Below are positions 18,070 to 26,065 of a stretch of 59,116 nucleotides of DNA, piece after piece; within the stretch, counting starts at the first letter, position 1; each line of letters begins with the position of its first letter. Made by a program: the position numbers and the translations under genes. The notes below the pieces were generated by a model. It did not search any database, had not been told where the DNA came from, and saw nothing but the letters and a program-made list of their open reading frames with translations. This DNA is from Muribaculaceae bacterium. GTDB taxonomy: Bacteria > Bacteroidota > Bacteroidia > Bacteroidales > Muribaculaceae. The stretch lies in contig JAFVPD010000029.1 in the NCBI GenBank assembly GCA_017505535.1, forward strand, positions 1 through 59,116. The letters run 5' to 3'.

Positions 18070-18810
18070 ATGAAGATTAAACTAAATCCAAAATTAAAAA
18101 GAATACTCAATGGCGTATTGGGTATTGTCGTTATAATAGTTGGAATGCTATATTGTGCAGGCTTAATTCTATCCTTTTTTAATTCTAATACAGAAGAGAA
18201 GATTGGCTTTTTAATTTATCTGTTGGTGATGGGATTAATGTTTTGTATGTATAAGATTTCAAAGGCTATAAGGGATAAACAACGGGTAGCGTGGAGTTCT
18301 TACCCTGAATTAAACAGAGTTTTCTGGGGATTAAGTTTTGCGTCATATATTTATATTTGTTTTGTTATAGTCAATATAATAGATTATGCCTTTGACTCAA
18401 GATTATATGGTATTCCAGATATAAATTTTGATTTCATTTTTAGTGCGATATTTTCATTGGTGACATTTATTGCTGTAGCTAATGCCTCTAAATATACGAC
18501 AATACTTACAAGAGGATTTTTTATCAATCAGATATTATTGTATTCGTTACTATTTTTTTTAAGTGATACTATCGATAGTTCTGAATTTTGGTTTGTAATC
18601 CCTTTCTTCGCCGGAGTGATATCAGTATGTGTAAAAGGATTAATTATAACATATGGAAAATCATGGAAGGAGCAGTTTAAGACTCAAAAAAGTCCTTTTA
18701 TTATTATATTATTAATAATATTTCTAAGCATGTCTGTAGTATTCCTTAGTAACACTGAGATCCATAAAAAATCGACATCTACTTTCCCCCCCTTAGAACA
18801 AACAAAATGA
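18070..18810 (+). CDS. Unrecognised integral membrane protein
   Basis: 246 residues with about six hydrophobic segments ('VLGIVVIIVGMLYCAGLIL', 'IGFLIYLLVMGLMFCMY', 'FASYIYICFVIVNIIDY', 'FIFSAIFSLVTFIAVAN', 'QILLYSLLFFLSD', 'IIILLIIFLSMSVVFLS'). The C-terminus is hydrophilic. No family motif was seen. Its stop overlaps the start of the next gene by 4 bases (ATGA), so the two are translationally coupled and the products probably work together. Confidence 0.75.
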   Translation: MKIKLNPKLKRILNGVLGIVVIIVGMLYCAGLILSFFNSNTEEKIGFLIYLLVMGLMFCMYKISKAIRDKQRVAWSSYPELNRVFWGLSFASYIYICFVIVNIIDYAFDSRLYGIPDINFDFIFSAIFSLVTFIAVANASKYTTILTRGFFINQILLYSLLFFLSDTIDSSEFWFVIPFFAGVISVCVKGLIITYGKSWKEQFKTQKSPFIIILLIIFLSMSVVFLSNTEIHKKSTSTFPPLEQTK

Positions 18811-19232
18811 AAAATAAAATTTTGTCTTTTGTAATATTTTTTGTGTTGAGTGCAATTTCTTGTGGCAGAAATAAACCATATACAATATATTGGTCGGACA
18901 ATAATTTATGTGTTGTATTGCCTCATCCAACTATAGGAATTGTTGGATTCGGACGCGAGGATTGGAAAGGGGTAGATTTAAATCAAGTAGCAGAAGATAT
19001 ATACAAGGAATGTATTAAATTTGGAAATTCAGGAGATGTTATAATCTGGGCTCGTTTTGAGGATCCACAAACCGATAAATACGGGAATGAGACTATGTTC
19101 TATAATGATTATGAAATCGCAACAATACCGTTATCAGAAGCATGCAAATATAAGTCAGGGAAATTTCTTGATTCCGAATACAAATTAAGTCTAGGATTCC
19201 GAAAAGCCGCATTCGGAAAAATATTAAACTGA
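18807..19232 (+). CDS. Small lipoprotein, unrecognised
   Basis: 141 residues. The N-terminal signal ends in a lipobox 'LSAISC' with Cys19 as probable lipidation site, followed by 'GRNKPYTIYWSDNNLC'. The rest is a compact domain of about 115 residues with no motif I recognise. It overlaps the membrane protein gene by 4 bases. AT-rich like its two neighbours. The 181 bases after it, up to 19413, contain no gene; TAACTTTA at 19328-19335 resembles a -7 box for the next gene. Confidence 0.7.
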   Translation: MKNKILSFVIFFVLSAISCGRNKPYTIYWSDNNLCVVLPHPTIGIVGFGREDWKGVDLNQVAEDIYKECIKFGNSGDVIIWARFEDPQTDKYGNETMFYNDYEIATIPLSEACKYKSGKFLDSEYKLSLGFRKAAFGKILN

Positions 19233-19413
19233 AAGGACTAAACGGAATATAGATGTTAGGATTTACATTGAAAACCTAATAAATATTTCTATTTCCCTCG
19301 GTTTTGTTTTGAGGTTTTGGGATTTATTGTTAACTTTACGTTAGAAATAAACTATGAAATTTTTAACCTCTATTTAATCGTTGTATTATGAAACAATCTA
19401 AACTTTTTGTGGT

Positions 19414-20778
19414 ATGAACATCATTTTTCTGGATTTTGATGGTGTAATGGATACTGCTTCCTATGACGCTTATCTGGTGCAGAATGATTTGCCTGAGTGC
19501 GATGCAGATGGTAGGCCGTTGTTTGACCCCAAAAGCATTGACAATCTCAATAAAATCATAGAGCAAACCGGGGCTGACATCGTTGTAACTTCTGACTGGA
19601 AATATATAGATTCTTACAGCAGTTTACTTGAAATGTGGGAGGAACGAAACATGCCGGGCTTTCTTACTGATACGACGCCAAACATAAGCAGAAGTCGTGG
19701 TGTCGAAATAGATTGTTGGTTGAAAGAGTGCAAAGTAAAGTGTAATTATGTTATTATTGACGACTTGGGCGCTGAAAATTTTAATCACCATCAATTAGAA
19801 CGTCTCATTGTCGTTAATCCTTTTACCGGATTAGATGAAGATGTTGCCGACAAGGCCATTGCGATATTAAAACGCCAAGTAAATAACGAAACAGAAAATA
19901 AAAATTCTATGGGAGATATTAATCACATCAAAGATTTATTATCACAAGTAATGTATGGAAACACAGAGGATAAAAATGTTCCTCACCGACTTTTGCAACG
20001 AAAAATGATTTTGGGAGCTATTACAGGTGATGTAATAGGCTCGTTTTATGAGTTTTGTAATGTTAAAACAACTGAATTCCCATTGTTTAGAGTTGGCTCA
20101 AATTATACCGATGACACTGTTATGACTATAGCAGTGGCCGATTGGCTCTTGTCAGGCAATAGGGTAGCACTTACTTTGAGAAAATGGGGAAACAGATATA
20201 TTGCAGCAGGTTATGGCGGAATGTTTTATAATTGGTTGCAATCGGAAAATCTGCAACCTTACAATAGCTTCGGGAATGGTTCTGCTATGCGTGTAAGTTA
20301 TGTGGGTTGGGCATTTGATACGCTTGAAAAAACTCTCGATATGGCAAAACATAGTGCCGAGGTGTCACATAATCACCCCGAGGGTATTAAGGGTGCTCAA
20401 GCAATTGCTGCTTGCGTTTTTTTAGCTCGCACGGGAAAGACTAAACAAGAAATCAAAGAGTATATTGAGACAACATTTGGCTACGATTTAAGTCGCACAT
20501 GTGACGAAATAAGACCTGGTTACAAATTTAATGAAACTTGTCAGGGTTCTGTGCCGGAGGCTATTGTCGCATTCTTGGATAGCCATGACTTCGAAGACGC
20601 AATCAGGTTAGCAATATCATTAGGTGGAGATTCCGATACGATTGGAGCAATGACTGGTGCAATTGCCGAAGCATTCTATGGAGAAGTTCCTGAAGCTATT
20701 GCCGAAGAAGTATTGACGCGACTTCCCAATGACTTCATAGAAATCATGTTGCAATTCTCTCAAAAGTTTGTCAAATAA
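19414..20778 (+). CDS. Two-domain protein: HAD phosphatase-like (SAK/PNKP type) fused to ADP-ribosylglycohydrolase
   Basis: 454 residues. Domain 1 (1 to about 150) is a small HAD fold: motif I 'FLDFDGVMDT' with Asp7 and Asp9, motif II 'VVTSDWK', and 'NYVIIDDLG' as the late acidic motif. This set resembles the HAD domain of 'Swiss army knife' RNA-repair proteins. After a linker, domain 2 (about 195-454) is an ADP-ribosylglycohydrolase: 'ILGAITGDVIGSFYE', metal-binding 'YTDDTVMT' and 'GGDSDTIGAMTGAIAEAFY'. All metal ligands of the DraG/ARH family appear present. Together these could remove ADP-ribose and a phosphate from the same nucleic-acid or protein substrate, which is inference. A bidirectional terminator follows. 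Confidence 0.85.
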   Translation: MNIIFLDFDGVMDTASYDAYLVQNDLPECDADGRPLFDPKSIDNLNKIIEQTGADIVVTSDWKYIDSYSSLLEMWEERNMPGFLTDTTPNISRSRGVEIDCWLKECKVKCNYVIIDDLGAENFNHHQLERLIVVNPFTGLDEDVADKAIAILKRQVNNETENKNSMGDINHIKDLLSQVMYGNTEDKNVPHRLLQRKMILGAITGDVIGSFYEFCNVKTTEFPLFRVGSNYTDDTVMTIAVADWLLSGNRVALTLRKWGNRYIAAGYGGMFYNWLQSENLQPYNSFGNGSAMRVSYVGWAFDTLEKTLDMAKHSAEVSHNHPEGIKGAQAIAACVFLARTGKTKQEIKEYIETTFGYDLSRTCDEIRPGYKFNETCQGSVPEAIVAFLDSHDFEDAIRLAISLGGDSDTIGAMTGAIAEAFYGEVPEAIAEEVLTRLPNDFIEIMLQFSQKFVK

Positions 20779-20792
20779 TCTCTGCAGATAAA

Positions 20793-20827
20793 CACCGCCA
20801 CCGATACATTTAGCATCGGTGGCGGTG
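20793..20827. terminator. Bidirectional terminator between the fusion gene and the acyl-CoA dehydrogenase gene
   Basis: Perfect 13-bp stem CACCGCCACCGAT (20793-20805) with ATCGGTGGCGGTG (20815-20827) between two convergent genes. Confidence 0.85.
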
Positions 20828-20845
20828 ATATTTAATAGAGTATTA

Positions 20846-22546
20846 TTAAGCTTGGTAGAGAGCAGTTTGCTCTGGGTCAAAGCTATTGATGAAGTCGGCA
20901 TGTTTAGCAACTTCGGCTTGAGCCATTTTGTTGTAAACAGTAGCTGATTTCACGAATGCTTCGTTGCGAGTTGCATCAAGGAGCAACAAGTGTCCCATAA
21001 CGATGTTTCCTGCCATTTCAACAAGGCGACGAGCCATCAAATCGTTGTAAGCGCTATCTTTAACCTCTGTAACCTTAGCAACAGCAGCTTCATATTTAGC
21101 AGTCATTGCAGCAAGATTATCTTTCAATGGTTGCAATGCGGCTGAAACTTCTTGAGCTTCGTAGGTCTTAATCAAGTTGAGGTAGGTGCCGGTTGTGACG
21201 TGGCGAATAGCTGCTACAACTTGCAATTGAGTAGTTCCTTCGTAGATTGATGTGATGCGAGCATCGCGATATACGCGTTCGCAAGCATAATCTTTCATGA
21301 AGCCTGAACCACCATGAATTTGGATACAGTCGTAGGCGTTTTGGTTACAATATTCGCTACCCATACCTTTGATGAGAGGAGTGCAAGCATCGGCAAAACG
21401 GCTGTAATATTTCATTTCTTGACGTTCTTCGGCAGTCAAAGAGCGTTCTTTAGCGATGTCTTCATATACTTTGTACATGTCAACGAAACGAGAGCATTCA
21501 TAGAGCAATGTGCGTGATGCATCAAGTTTGGCTTTCATTACTGATAGCATTTCCGATACAGCAGGGAACTCGATGATTGCTTTGCCAAATTGACGGCGAT
21601 CCTTGGCATAGGCAAGAGCTTCGCGGTAAGCGATTTCGCTTACACCAACTGATTGAGCGGCGATACCAAGACGAGCACCATTCATCAATGCCATCACATA
21701 TTTGATGAGACCCAAACGACGTGAGCCACACAATTCGGCTTTAGCGTTTTTGTAAACAAGTTCGCAAGTGGGAGAGCCCTTGATACCCATTTTGTTTTCA
21801 ATGCGACGCACTGTAACGCCACCATTGCGTTTGTCGTAGATGAACATTGACAATCCGCGACCATCTTTTGTGCCATCTTCTGAGCGTGCAAGTACCAAGT
21901 GGATATCACTATCACCGTTGGTGATGAAACGTTTCACACCATTGAGCAACCATGTGCCATCTTCTTGTGGAGTAGCTTTGAGCATTACCGATTGGAGGTC
22001 GGAACCGGCGTCGGGCTCAGTCAAGTCCATTGACATTGTTTCTCCGGCACATACGCGTGTGATGTAGCGTTGTTTTTGATCTTCGTCGGCAAATTCGTAG
22101 ATTGTTTCGGCACAGTCTTGAAGTCCCCAAAGGTTTTCAAAACCGGTGTCGGCACGGCTCACGATGTCGGCAGCCATGATATAAGGAGTGATGGGGAAAT
22201 TCAAGCCACCGAAACGACGTGGCATAGCCATACCCATCAAGCCGGCTTTGCGACAAGCATCAAGGTTTTCTTTTGTGCCATCGGCATATATTACGCGGCC
22301 ATTTTCAACGCGAGGACCTTGGTGGTCAACACTTTCTGCGTTTTCGGCAATGAGTCCGCCACAAAGCTCGCCTACGATTTCAAGAACTTTGTCGTAGGAA
22401 TCCATTGCGTCTTCAAAGTTCAATGGAGCGTAGTCAAACTTTTCGGCATCGGTATAGTTGCGTTCTTTCAACTCAACGATTTTGCGCATCAACGGGTGGT
22501 TGAGGTGATGCTTCAAATCGGGATTATCTGTATAAAAATTAGCCAT
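20846..22546 (-). CDS. Acyl-CoA dehydrogenase (Bacteroidales long form)
   Basis: 566 residues, longer than classical acyl-CoA dehydrogenases (about 380-400), with an extra C-terminal helical region as in AidB- and VLCAD-like forms. Signature pieces: 'MSMDLTEPDAGSDLQSVML' (FAD/substrate loop), 'NGVKRFITNGD', 'ENKMGIKGSPTCELVYKN', 'AYAKDRRQFGKAI' and 'CIQIHGGSGFMKDYACERVY', 'YRDARITSIYEGTTQLQ'. The usual catalytic Glu of the C-terminal domain corresponds to the 'YEGT' region. Oxidises acyl-CoA and passes electrons to the ETF encoded just upstream (12 bases from etfA). The physiological substrate is not readable. Confidence 0.93.
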   Translation of the reverse strand: MANFYTDNPDLKHHLNHPLMRKIVELKERNYTDAEKFDYAPLNFEDAMDSYDKVLEIVGELCGGLIAENAESVDHQGPRVENGRVIYADGTKENLDACRKAGLMGMAMPRRFGGLNFPITPYIMAADIVSRADTGFENLWGLQDCAETIYEFADEDQKQRYITRVCAGETMSMDLTEPDAGSDLQSVMLKATPQEDGTWLLNGVKRFITNGDSDIHLVLARSEDGTKDGRGLSMFIYDKRNGGVTVRRIENKMGIKGSPTCELVYKNAKAELCGSRRLGLIKYVMALMNGARLGIAAQSVGVSEIAYREALAYAKDRRQFGKAIIEFPAVSEMLSVMKAKLDASRTLLYECSRFVDMYKVYEDIAKERSLTAEERQEMKYYSRFADACTPLIKGMGSEYCNQNAYDCIQIHGGSGFMKDYACERVYRDARITSIYEGTTQLQVVAAIRHVTTGTYLNLIKTYEAQEVSAALQPLKDNLAAMTAKYEAAVAKVTEVKDSAYNDLMARRLVEMAGNIVMGHLLLLDATRNEAFVKSATVYNKMAQAEVAKHADFINSFDPEQTALYQA

Positions 22547-22557
22547 AGTTAAAATCC

Positions 22558-23586
22558 TTACTTAGAGTTTTTCTTGTAATATTTAATAAGTTTAGGCACA
22601 ATGTCTTCCATGTTGCCGGTGATTACATAGTCGGCGATGGTGTTGATTGGTGCATTGGGGTCATTGTTGATTGAAATAACAATTGAACTTTCTTGCATAC
22701 CTGCAATGTGCTGAATTTGACCTGAGATACCACATGCGATGTAAAGTTTTGGACGCACTGTAACACCTGTTTGGCCGATTTGACGATCGTGTTCAACAAA
22801 TCCGGCGTCAACAGCTGCACGTGAAGCACCAACTTCACCGCCAAGAGTATTGGCCAAGTCAAAAAGTAAATCAAAGTTTTCTTTGCTTCCTACGCCATAA
22901 CCACCGGCTACGATGATAGGAGAGTTTTTGATGTTTACTTTTGATTTCTCAATGTGACGATCGATGATTTCAACTACAAAGTCGGCATCTGATACATATT
23001 TTGATGCATCAAGATTAACAACTTCACCTTTGTAGTCGGCAGCAAAAATTTCTTTTTTCATCACACCTTCGCGCACGGTTGCCATTTGAGGACGGCAATC
23101 GGGGTTTACGATTGTAGCTACAATGTTACCACCAAAGGCGGGACGTATTTGGTAGAGTAGATTTTGATATTCTTTGCCTGTTTTGGGATCTTTGTGGTCT
23201 CCGATTTCGAGTGATGTACAGTCGGCAGTCAAACCGCTGTGAAGACAAGATGAAACGCGAGGACCAAGGTCACGACCAATACATGTTGCACCCATGAGAC
23301 AGATTTGAGGCTCGATTTCTTTGAAAAGATTGATGAGCACTGCTGCATGTGGATTAGATGTGTAGGGATACAAGCGAGCGTCGGCTACTTTATAAACTAC
23401 ATCTACTCCGTAGGGGAACACTTGATTTTCGATGTTATCAAGTTTGTCTCCAACAATGAGGGCTTCAAGTTTTACGCCAAGTTTTGTTGCAAGAACGCGA
23501 CCTTTTGTCAGCAATTCAAGGCTCACATCGGCTACTTTGCCGTCCTCAAACTCGCAATATACTATTAAATTGTTCTTATCTGACAT
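22558..23586 (-). CDS. etfA: Electron transfer flavoprotein alpha subunit
   Basis: 342 residues. The N-terminal half is the ETF alpha/beta-type domain; the C-terminal half binds FAD, with 'IVAGGYGVGSKENFDLL', 'VGASRAAVDAGFVEHDRQIG', 'YIACGISGQIQHIAGMQ' and 'ISINNDPNAPINTIADY'. Forms the ETF heterodimer with EtfB, encoded 25 bases upstream, and takes electrons from the acyl-CoA dehydrogenase encoded 11 bases downstream. Transcription order is etfB, etfA, dehydrogenase. Confidence 0.95.
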   Translation of the reverse strand: MSDKNNLIVYCEFEDGKVADVSLELLTKGRVLATKLGVKLEALIVGDKLDNIENQVFPYGVDVVYKVADARLYPYTSNPHAAVLINLFKEIEPQICLMGATCIGRDLGPRVSSCLHSGLTADCTSLEIGDHKDPKTGKEYQNLLYQIRPAFGGNIVATIVNPDCRPQMATVREGVMKKEIFAADYKGEVVNLDASKYVSDADFVVEIIDRHIEKSKVNIKNSPIIVAGGYGVGSKENFDLLFDLANTLGGEVGASRAAVDAGFVEHDRQIGQTGVTVRPKLYIACGISGQIQHIAGMQESSIVISINNDPNAPINTIADYVITGNMEDIVPKLIKYYKKNSK

Positions 23587-23611
23587 AATAATGATGTTTT
23601 AGACGTTATTG

Positions 23612-24484
23612 TTAGCCAATTGTGTGATTAGCGATGAGTTCTTGTATGAGTTCTTCAATTTGCTCGTCGTTATTTTCAAGGCGACGGCTTTCTTTGGCTG
23701 TAAATACTACATTTTCAATAGCCTTTACTTTTGTGGGTGAACCGGCAAGGCCCACTTGATTCAAGTCGGCTTCAACATATGCAGCGTTCCATTCTTGAAG
23801 TTTCAAGTAGGGACGTGCTTCAACCAATGCTTTTTGAGCATCATCGAGTTTCTCTACTTCACTTGGAGATACTGCATATTTGTATTTTTGAATGAGTTTA
23901 GCGTTGCGTGGACGGCATTCAGCTGCAGAACCATTTACTGTCACTACGCAAGGCAATGGGCATTTTACTGTTTCAACACCTGATTCAAGACGGCGTTTTA
24001 CAACAACATATCCATCTTTCAACTCAAGAATTTCTTCAGCGTATGTAACTTGTGGTAATCCGAGTTTTTCGGCAATTTGAGGACCCACTTGAGCGGTGTC
24101 ACCATCAATAGCTTGGCGACCACCAAGAATGATGTCGTAGTTGCCAAATTTTTTAACTGCCTGAGCAAGAGAATAAGATGTAGCCAATGTGTCGGCTCCA
24201 CCAAGAACTCTGTCGGTTAAAACTACACCGGTGTCAGCGCCACGGTACATTGCTTCTCTGATGATTTCTGATGCGCGAGGTAAACCCATAGTCAACAATG
24301 TGATTGTTGAACCGGGATTTGCATCTTTCAGTCTAAGCGCTTGTTCCAATGCATTCAAGTCTTCGGGATTGAAGATTGCAGGAAGTGCGGCACGATTAAT
24401 TGTGCCGTCTTCTTTCATTGCATCTTTGCCCACATTACGAGTATCGGGTACTTGTTTTGCGAGCACAATGATGTTTAAACTCAT
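23612..24484 (-). CDS. etfB: Electron transfer flavoprotein beta subunit
   Basis: 290 residues. 'IIVLAKQVPDTRNVG' at the N-terminus, 'NPEDLNALEQALRLKD', 'AMYRGADTGVVLTDR', 'LGGRQAIDGDTAQVGPQIAE' and 'RRLESGVETVKCPLPCVVTV' are the standard EtfB blocks. First gene of the etfB-etfA-dehydrogenase operon, with a full consensus promoter 50-80 bases upstream. Cytoplasmic; binds AMP or a second flavin depending on subtype. Confidence 0.95.
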   Translation of the reverse strand: MSLNIIVLAKQVPDTRNVGKDAMKEDGTINRAALPAIFNPEDLNALEQALRLKDANPGSTITLLTMGLPRASEIIREAMYRGADTGVVLTDRVLGGADTLATSYSLAQAVKKFGNYDIILGGRQAIDGDTAQVGPQIAEKLGLPQVTYAEEILELKDGYVVVKRRLESGVETVKCPLPCVVTVNGSAAECRPRNAKLIQKYKYAVSPSEVEKLDDAQKALVEARPYLKLQEWNAAYVEADLNQVGLAGSPTKVKAIENVVFTAKESRRLENNDEQIEELIQELIANHTIG

Positions 24485-24533
24485 ATTTTATAGATATTAG
24501 AAAATTATTATAATTCGTTTTTATTACAAATTG

Positions 24534-24564
24534 CAAAGTTAGTTATTTATTGTTACTTTTCAAA
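24534..24564 (-). promoter_or_regulatory. Promoter of the etfB operon
   Basis: On the minus strand TTTG (24564-24561), 19 bases, then TAACTTTG (24541-24534), a full match to the Bacteroidetes consensus. Predicted start near 24527. Confidence 0.75.
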
Positions 24565-24590
24565 CTTAAAAATTGTTGTTGGAGTGAGAG

Positions 24591-25994
24591 TTATTCAAAA
24601 CTTGTACCATCAAAGCAATGGGTACAGATTTTGCATTTGGGTAACCCTATTGATTTAACAATTGTTTCGATTGAATTAAATTTCAAAGAAGTCAAATTAA
24701 GCTTTTTGCGAATCTCTTCAACCATGCGTTCATATTCGGGTGAGCCGGTCTTAGAATATGCTTCAAGATTCGTCTCTGCATCGCCTTCAAGTTCAGCTAT
24801 GACTTGACGTGTAATCAACTCCATTGCACCTTTTGAAGATGTGAAATTAAGGAACTTACAAGGATAGATCAAAGGCGGGCAACTAATGCGAATGTGCACT
24901 TCATTTACTCCGTCATTTAGCATATCCTTGACATTGTCGCGCAGTTGTGTGCCTCTTACGATTGAGTCGTCACAAAAGATTACTCTTTTACCTTTGAGCA
25001 ATGATTTGTTTGTAATCAATTTCATCTTAGCAACAAGCTCTCTGCGTTCCTGTGTGCTAGGTGTGAAACTTCGAGGCCACGTTGGCGTATATTTCACGAT
25101 TCCTCTTTGATATGGGAGACCTTTGCCTTGGGCATAACCTAAGGCCATACCAATTCCAGAGTCTGGAATAGCGCTAATGAAGTCAACGTCTGAATCGTCG
25201 GCTTTTCCCATTTCCAATCCTGAATCATATCTCATTGCTTCAACATTGCGTCCTTCATATTCACATGTAGGATAACCATAGTAGGTCCATAAAAAAGCAC
25301 ATATTTGCATTTTATCGTTGGGCTTGCGCAATTGTTTTGTGCCATCGGCTTTTATCTCAATGATCTCGCCGGGACCTAATGTGTAATCAATTTCGTATCC
25401 CAAATTGGCAAATGAGCATGATTCAGACGTAACGGCATGAGCTCCATCCTTTTTCCCAATTAATATGGGGGTGCGTCCAAGTTTATCACGTGCTGCTATG
25501 ATTGTTGATTCGGTTAATAATAGCATTGAGCAGGAGCCTTTTATGCGATTAAAAACATTTTCAATCCCATTAACGTAATCAGTGCCTTCGCTTATGAGGG
25601 CCGCAATCATTTCGGTTGGATTGATTATGTCATAGCTATGTTCACAGAAGTGGTGGCCTTTGGCTAATAGTTCTTTTTCGAGTTCTCCAATGTTATTGAT
25701 GCGTCCAACTGTAACTATTGCAAATTTGCCTAAGTGGCAGTTAACAATAATAGGTTGTGCGTCGGTGTCACTAATAACTCCAATTCCCACATTCCCTTGA
25801 AATTCATCTAAATCGTCCTCAAATTTTGACCGAAAATATGCATTTTCGATGTTGTGAATTGAGCGGGTGAATACACCATTAAAACATGTCGCTATACCTG
25901 CGCGTTTTGTTCCCATGTGTGAGTTATAATCTACTCCGTAGAATAACTCATTTACACATCTTTCTTTTTTTGCAATTCCAAAAAATCCTCCCAT
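24591..25994 (-). CDS. PurF-like amidophosphoribosyltransferase paralogue lacking the N-terminal catalytic cysteine
   Basis: 467 residues. The fold is that of PurF: an N-terminal Ntn glutaminase-like domain ('GVISDTDAQPIIVNCHLGKF', 'IKGSCSMLLLTESTIIAARD') and a C-terminal phosphoribosyltransferase domain with the PRPP motif 'VIFCDDSIVRGTQLRDN'. The start is 'MGGFFG', whereas active PurF begins Met-Cys-Gly after which Cys becomes the N-terminal nucleophile. No cysteine is present in the first dozen residues, so glutamine-dependent activity is unlikely; ammonia-dependent or regulatory activity is possible. A terminal pair of cysteines sits in 'CKICTHCFDG'. It is 71 bases downstream of purL. I believe Bacteroides species carry a similar paralogue, from memory. 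Confidence 0.85.
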   Translation of the reverse strand: MGGFFGIAKKERCVNELFYGVDYNSHMGTKRAGIATCFNGVFTRSIHNIENAYFRSKFEDDLDEFQGNVGIGVISDTDAQPIIVNCHLGKFAIVTVGRINNIGELEKELLAKGHHFCEHSYDIINPTEMIAALISEGTDYVNGIENVFNRIKGSCSMLLLTESTIIAARDKLGRTPILIGKKDGAHAVTSESCSFANLGYEIDYTLGPGEIIEIKADGTKQLRKPNDKMQICAFLWTYYGYPTCEYEGRNVEAMRYDSGLEMGKADDSDVDFISAIPDSGIGMALGYAQGKGLPYQRGIVKYTPTWPRSFTPSTQERRELVAKMKLITNKSLLKGKRVIFCDDSIVRGTQLRDNVKDMLNDGVNEVHIRISCPPLIYPCKFLNFTSSKGAMELITRQVIAELEGDAETNLEAYSKTGSPEYERMVEEIRKKLNLTSLKFNSIETIVKSIGLPKCKICTHCFDGTSFE

Positions 25995-26015
25995 AGGTGT
26001 GATTTGGTAATAATG

Positions 26016-26056
26016 CGAAGTGGGAAAATAATCGGATAGATTAAATTCCCACTTCG
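26016..26056. repeat. Hairpin between purL and the purF-like gene
   Basis: CGAAGTGGGAA (26016-26026) and TTCCCACTTCG (26046-26056) are an 11-bp perfect inverted repeat with a 19-base loop, inside the purL to purF-like intergenic space. No T run on the minus strand, so it may be a processing or stability element rather than a terminator. Confidence 0.5.
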
Positions 26057-26065
26057 TGTGTAGTG

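Noticed and set aside
22070..22552. 160-codon open frame opposite the acyl-CoA dehydrogenase gene
   Set aside because: It is antisense to a strongly conserved enzyme, has no recognisable motif and fits the pattern of a shadow frame.
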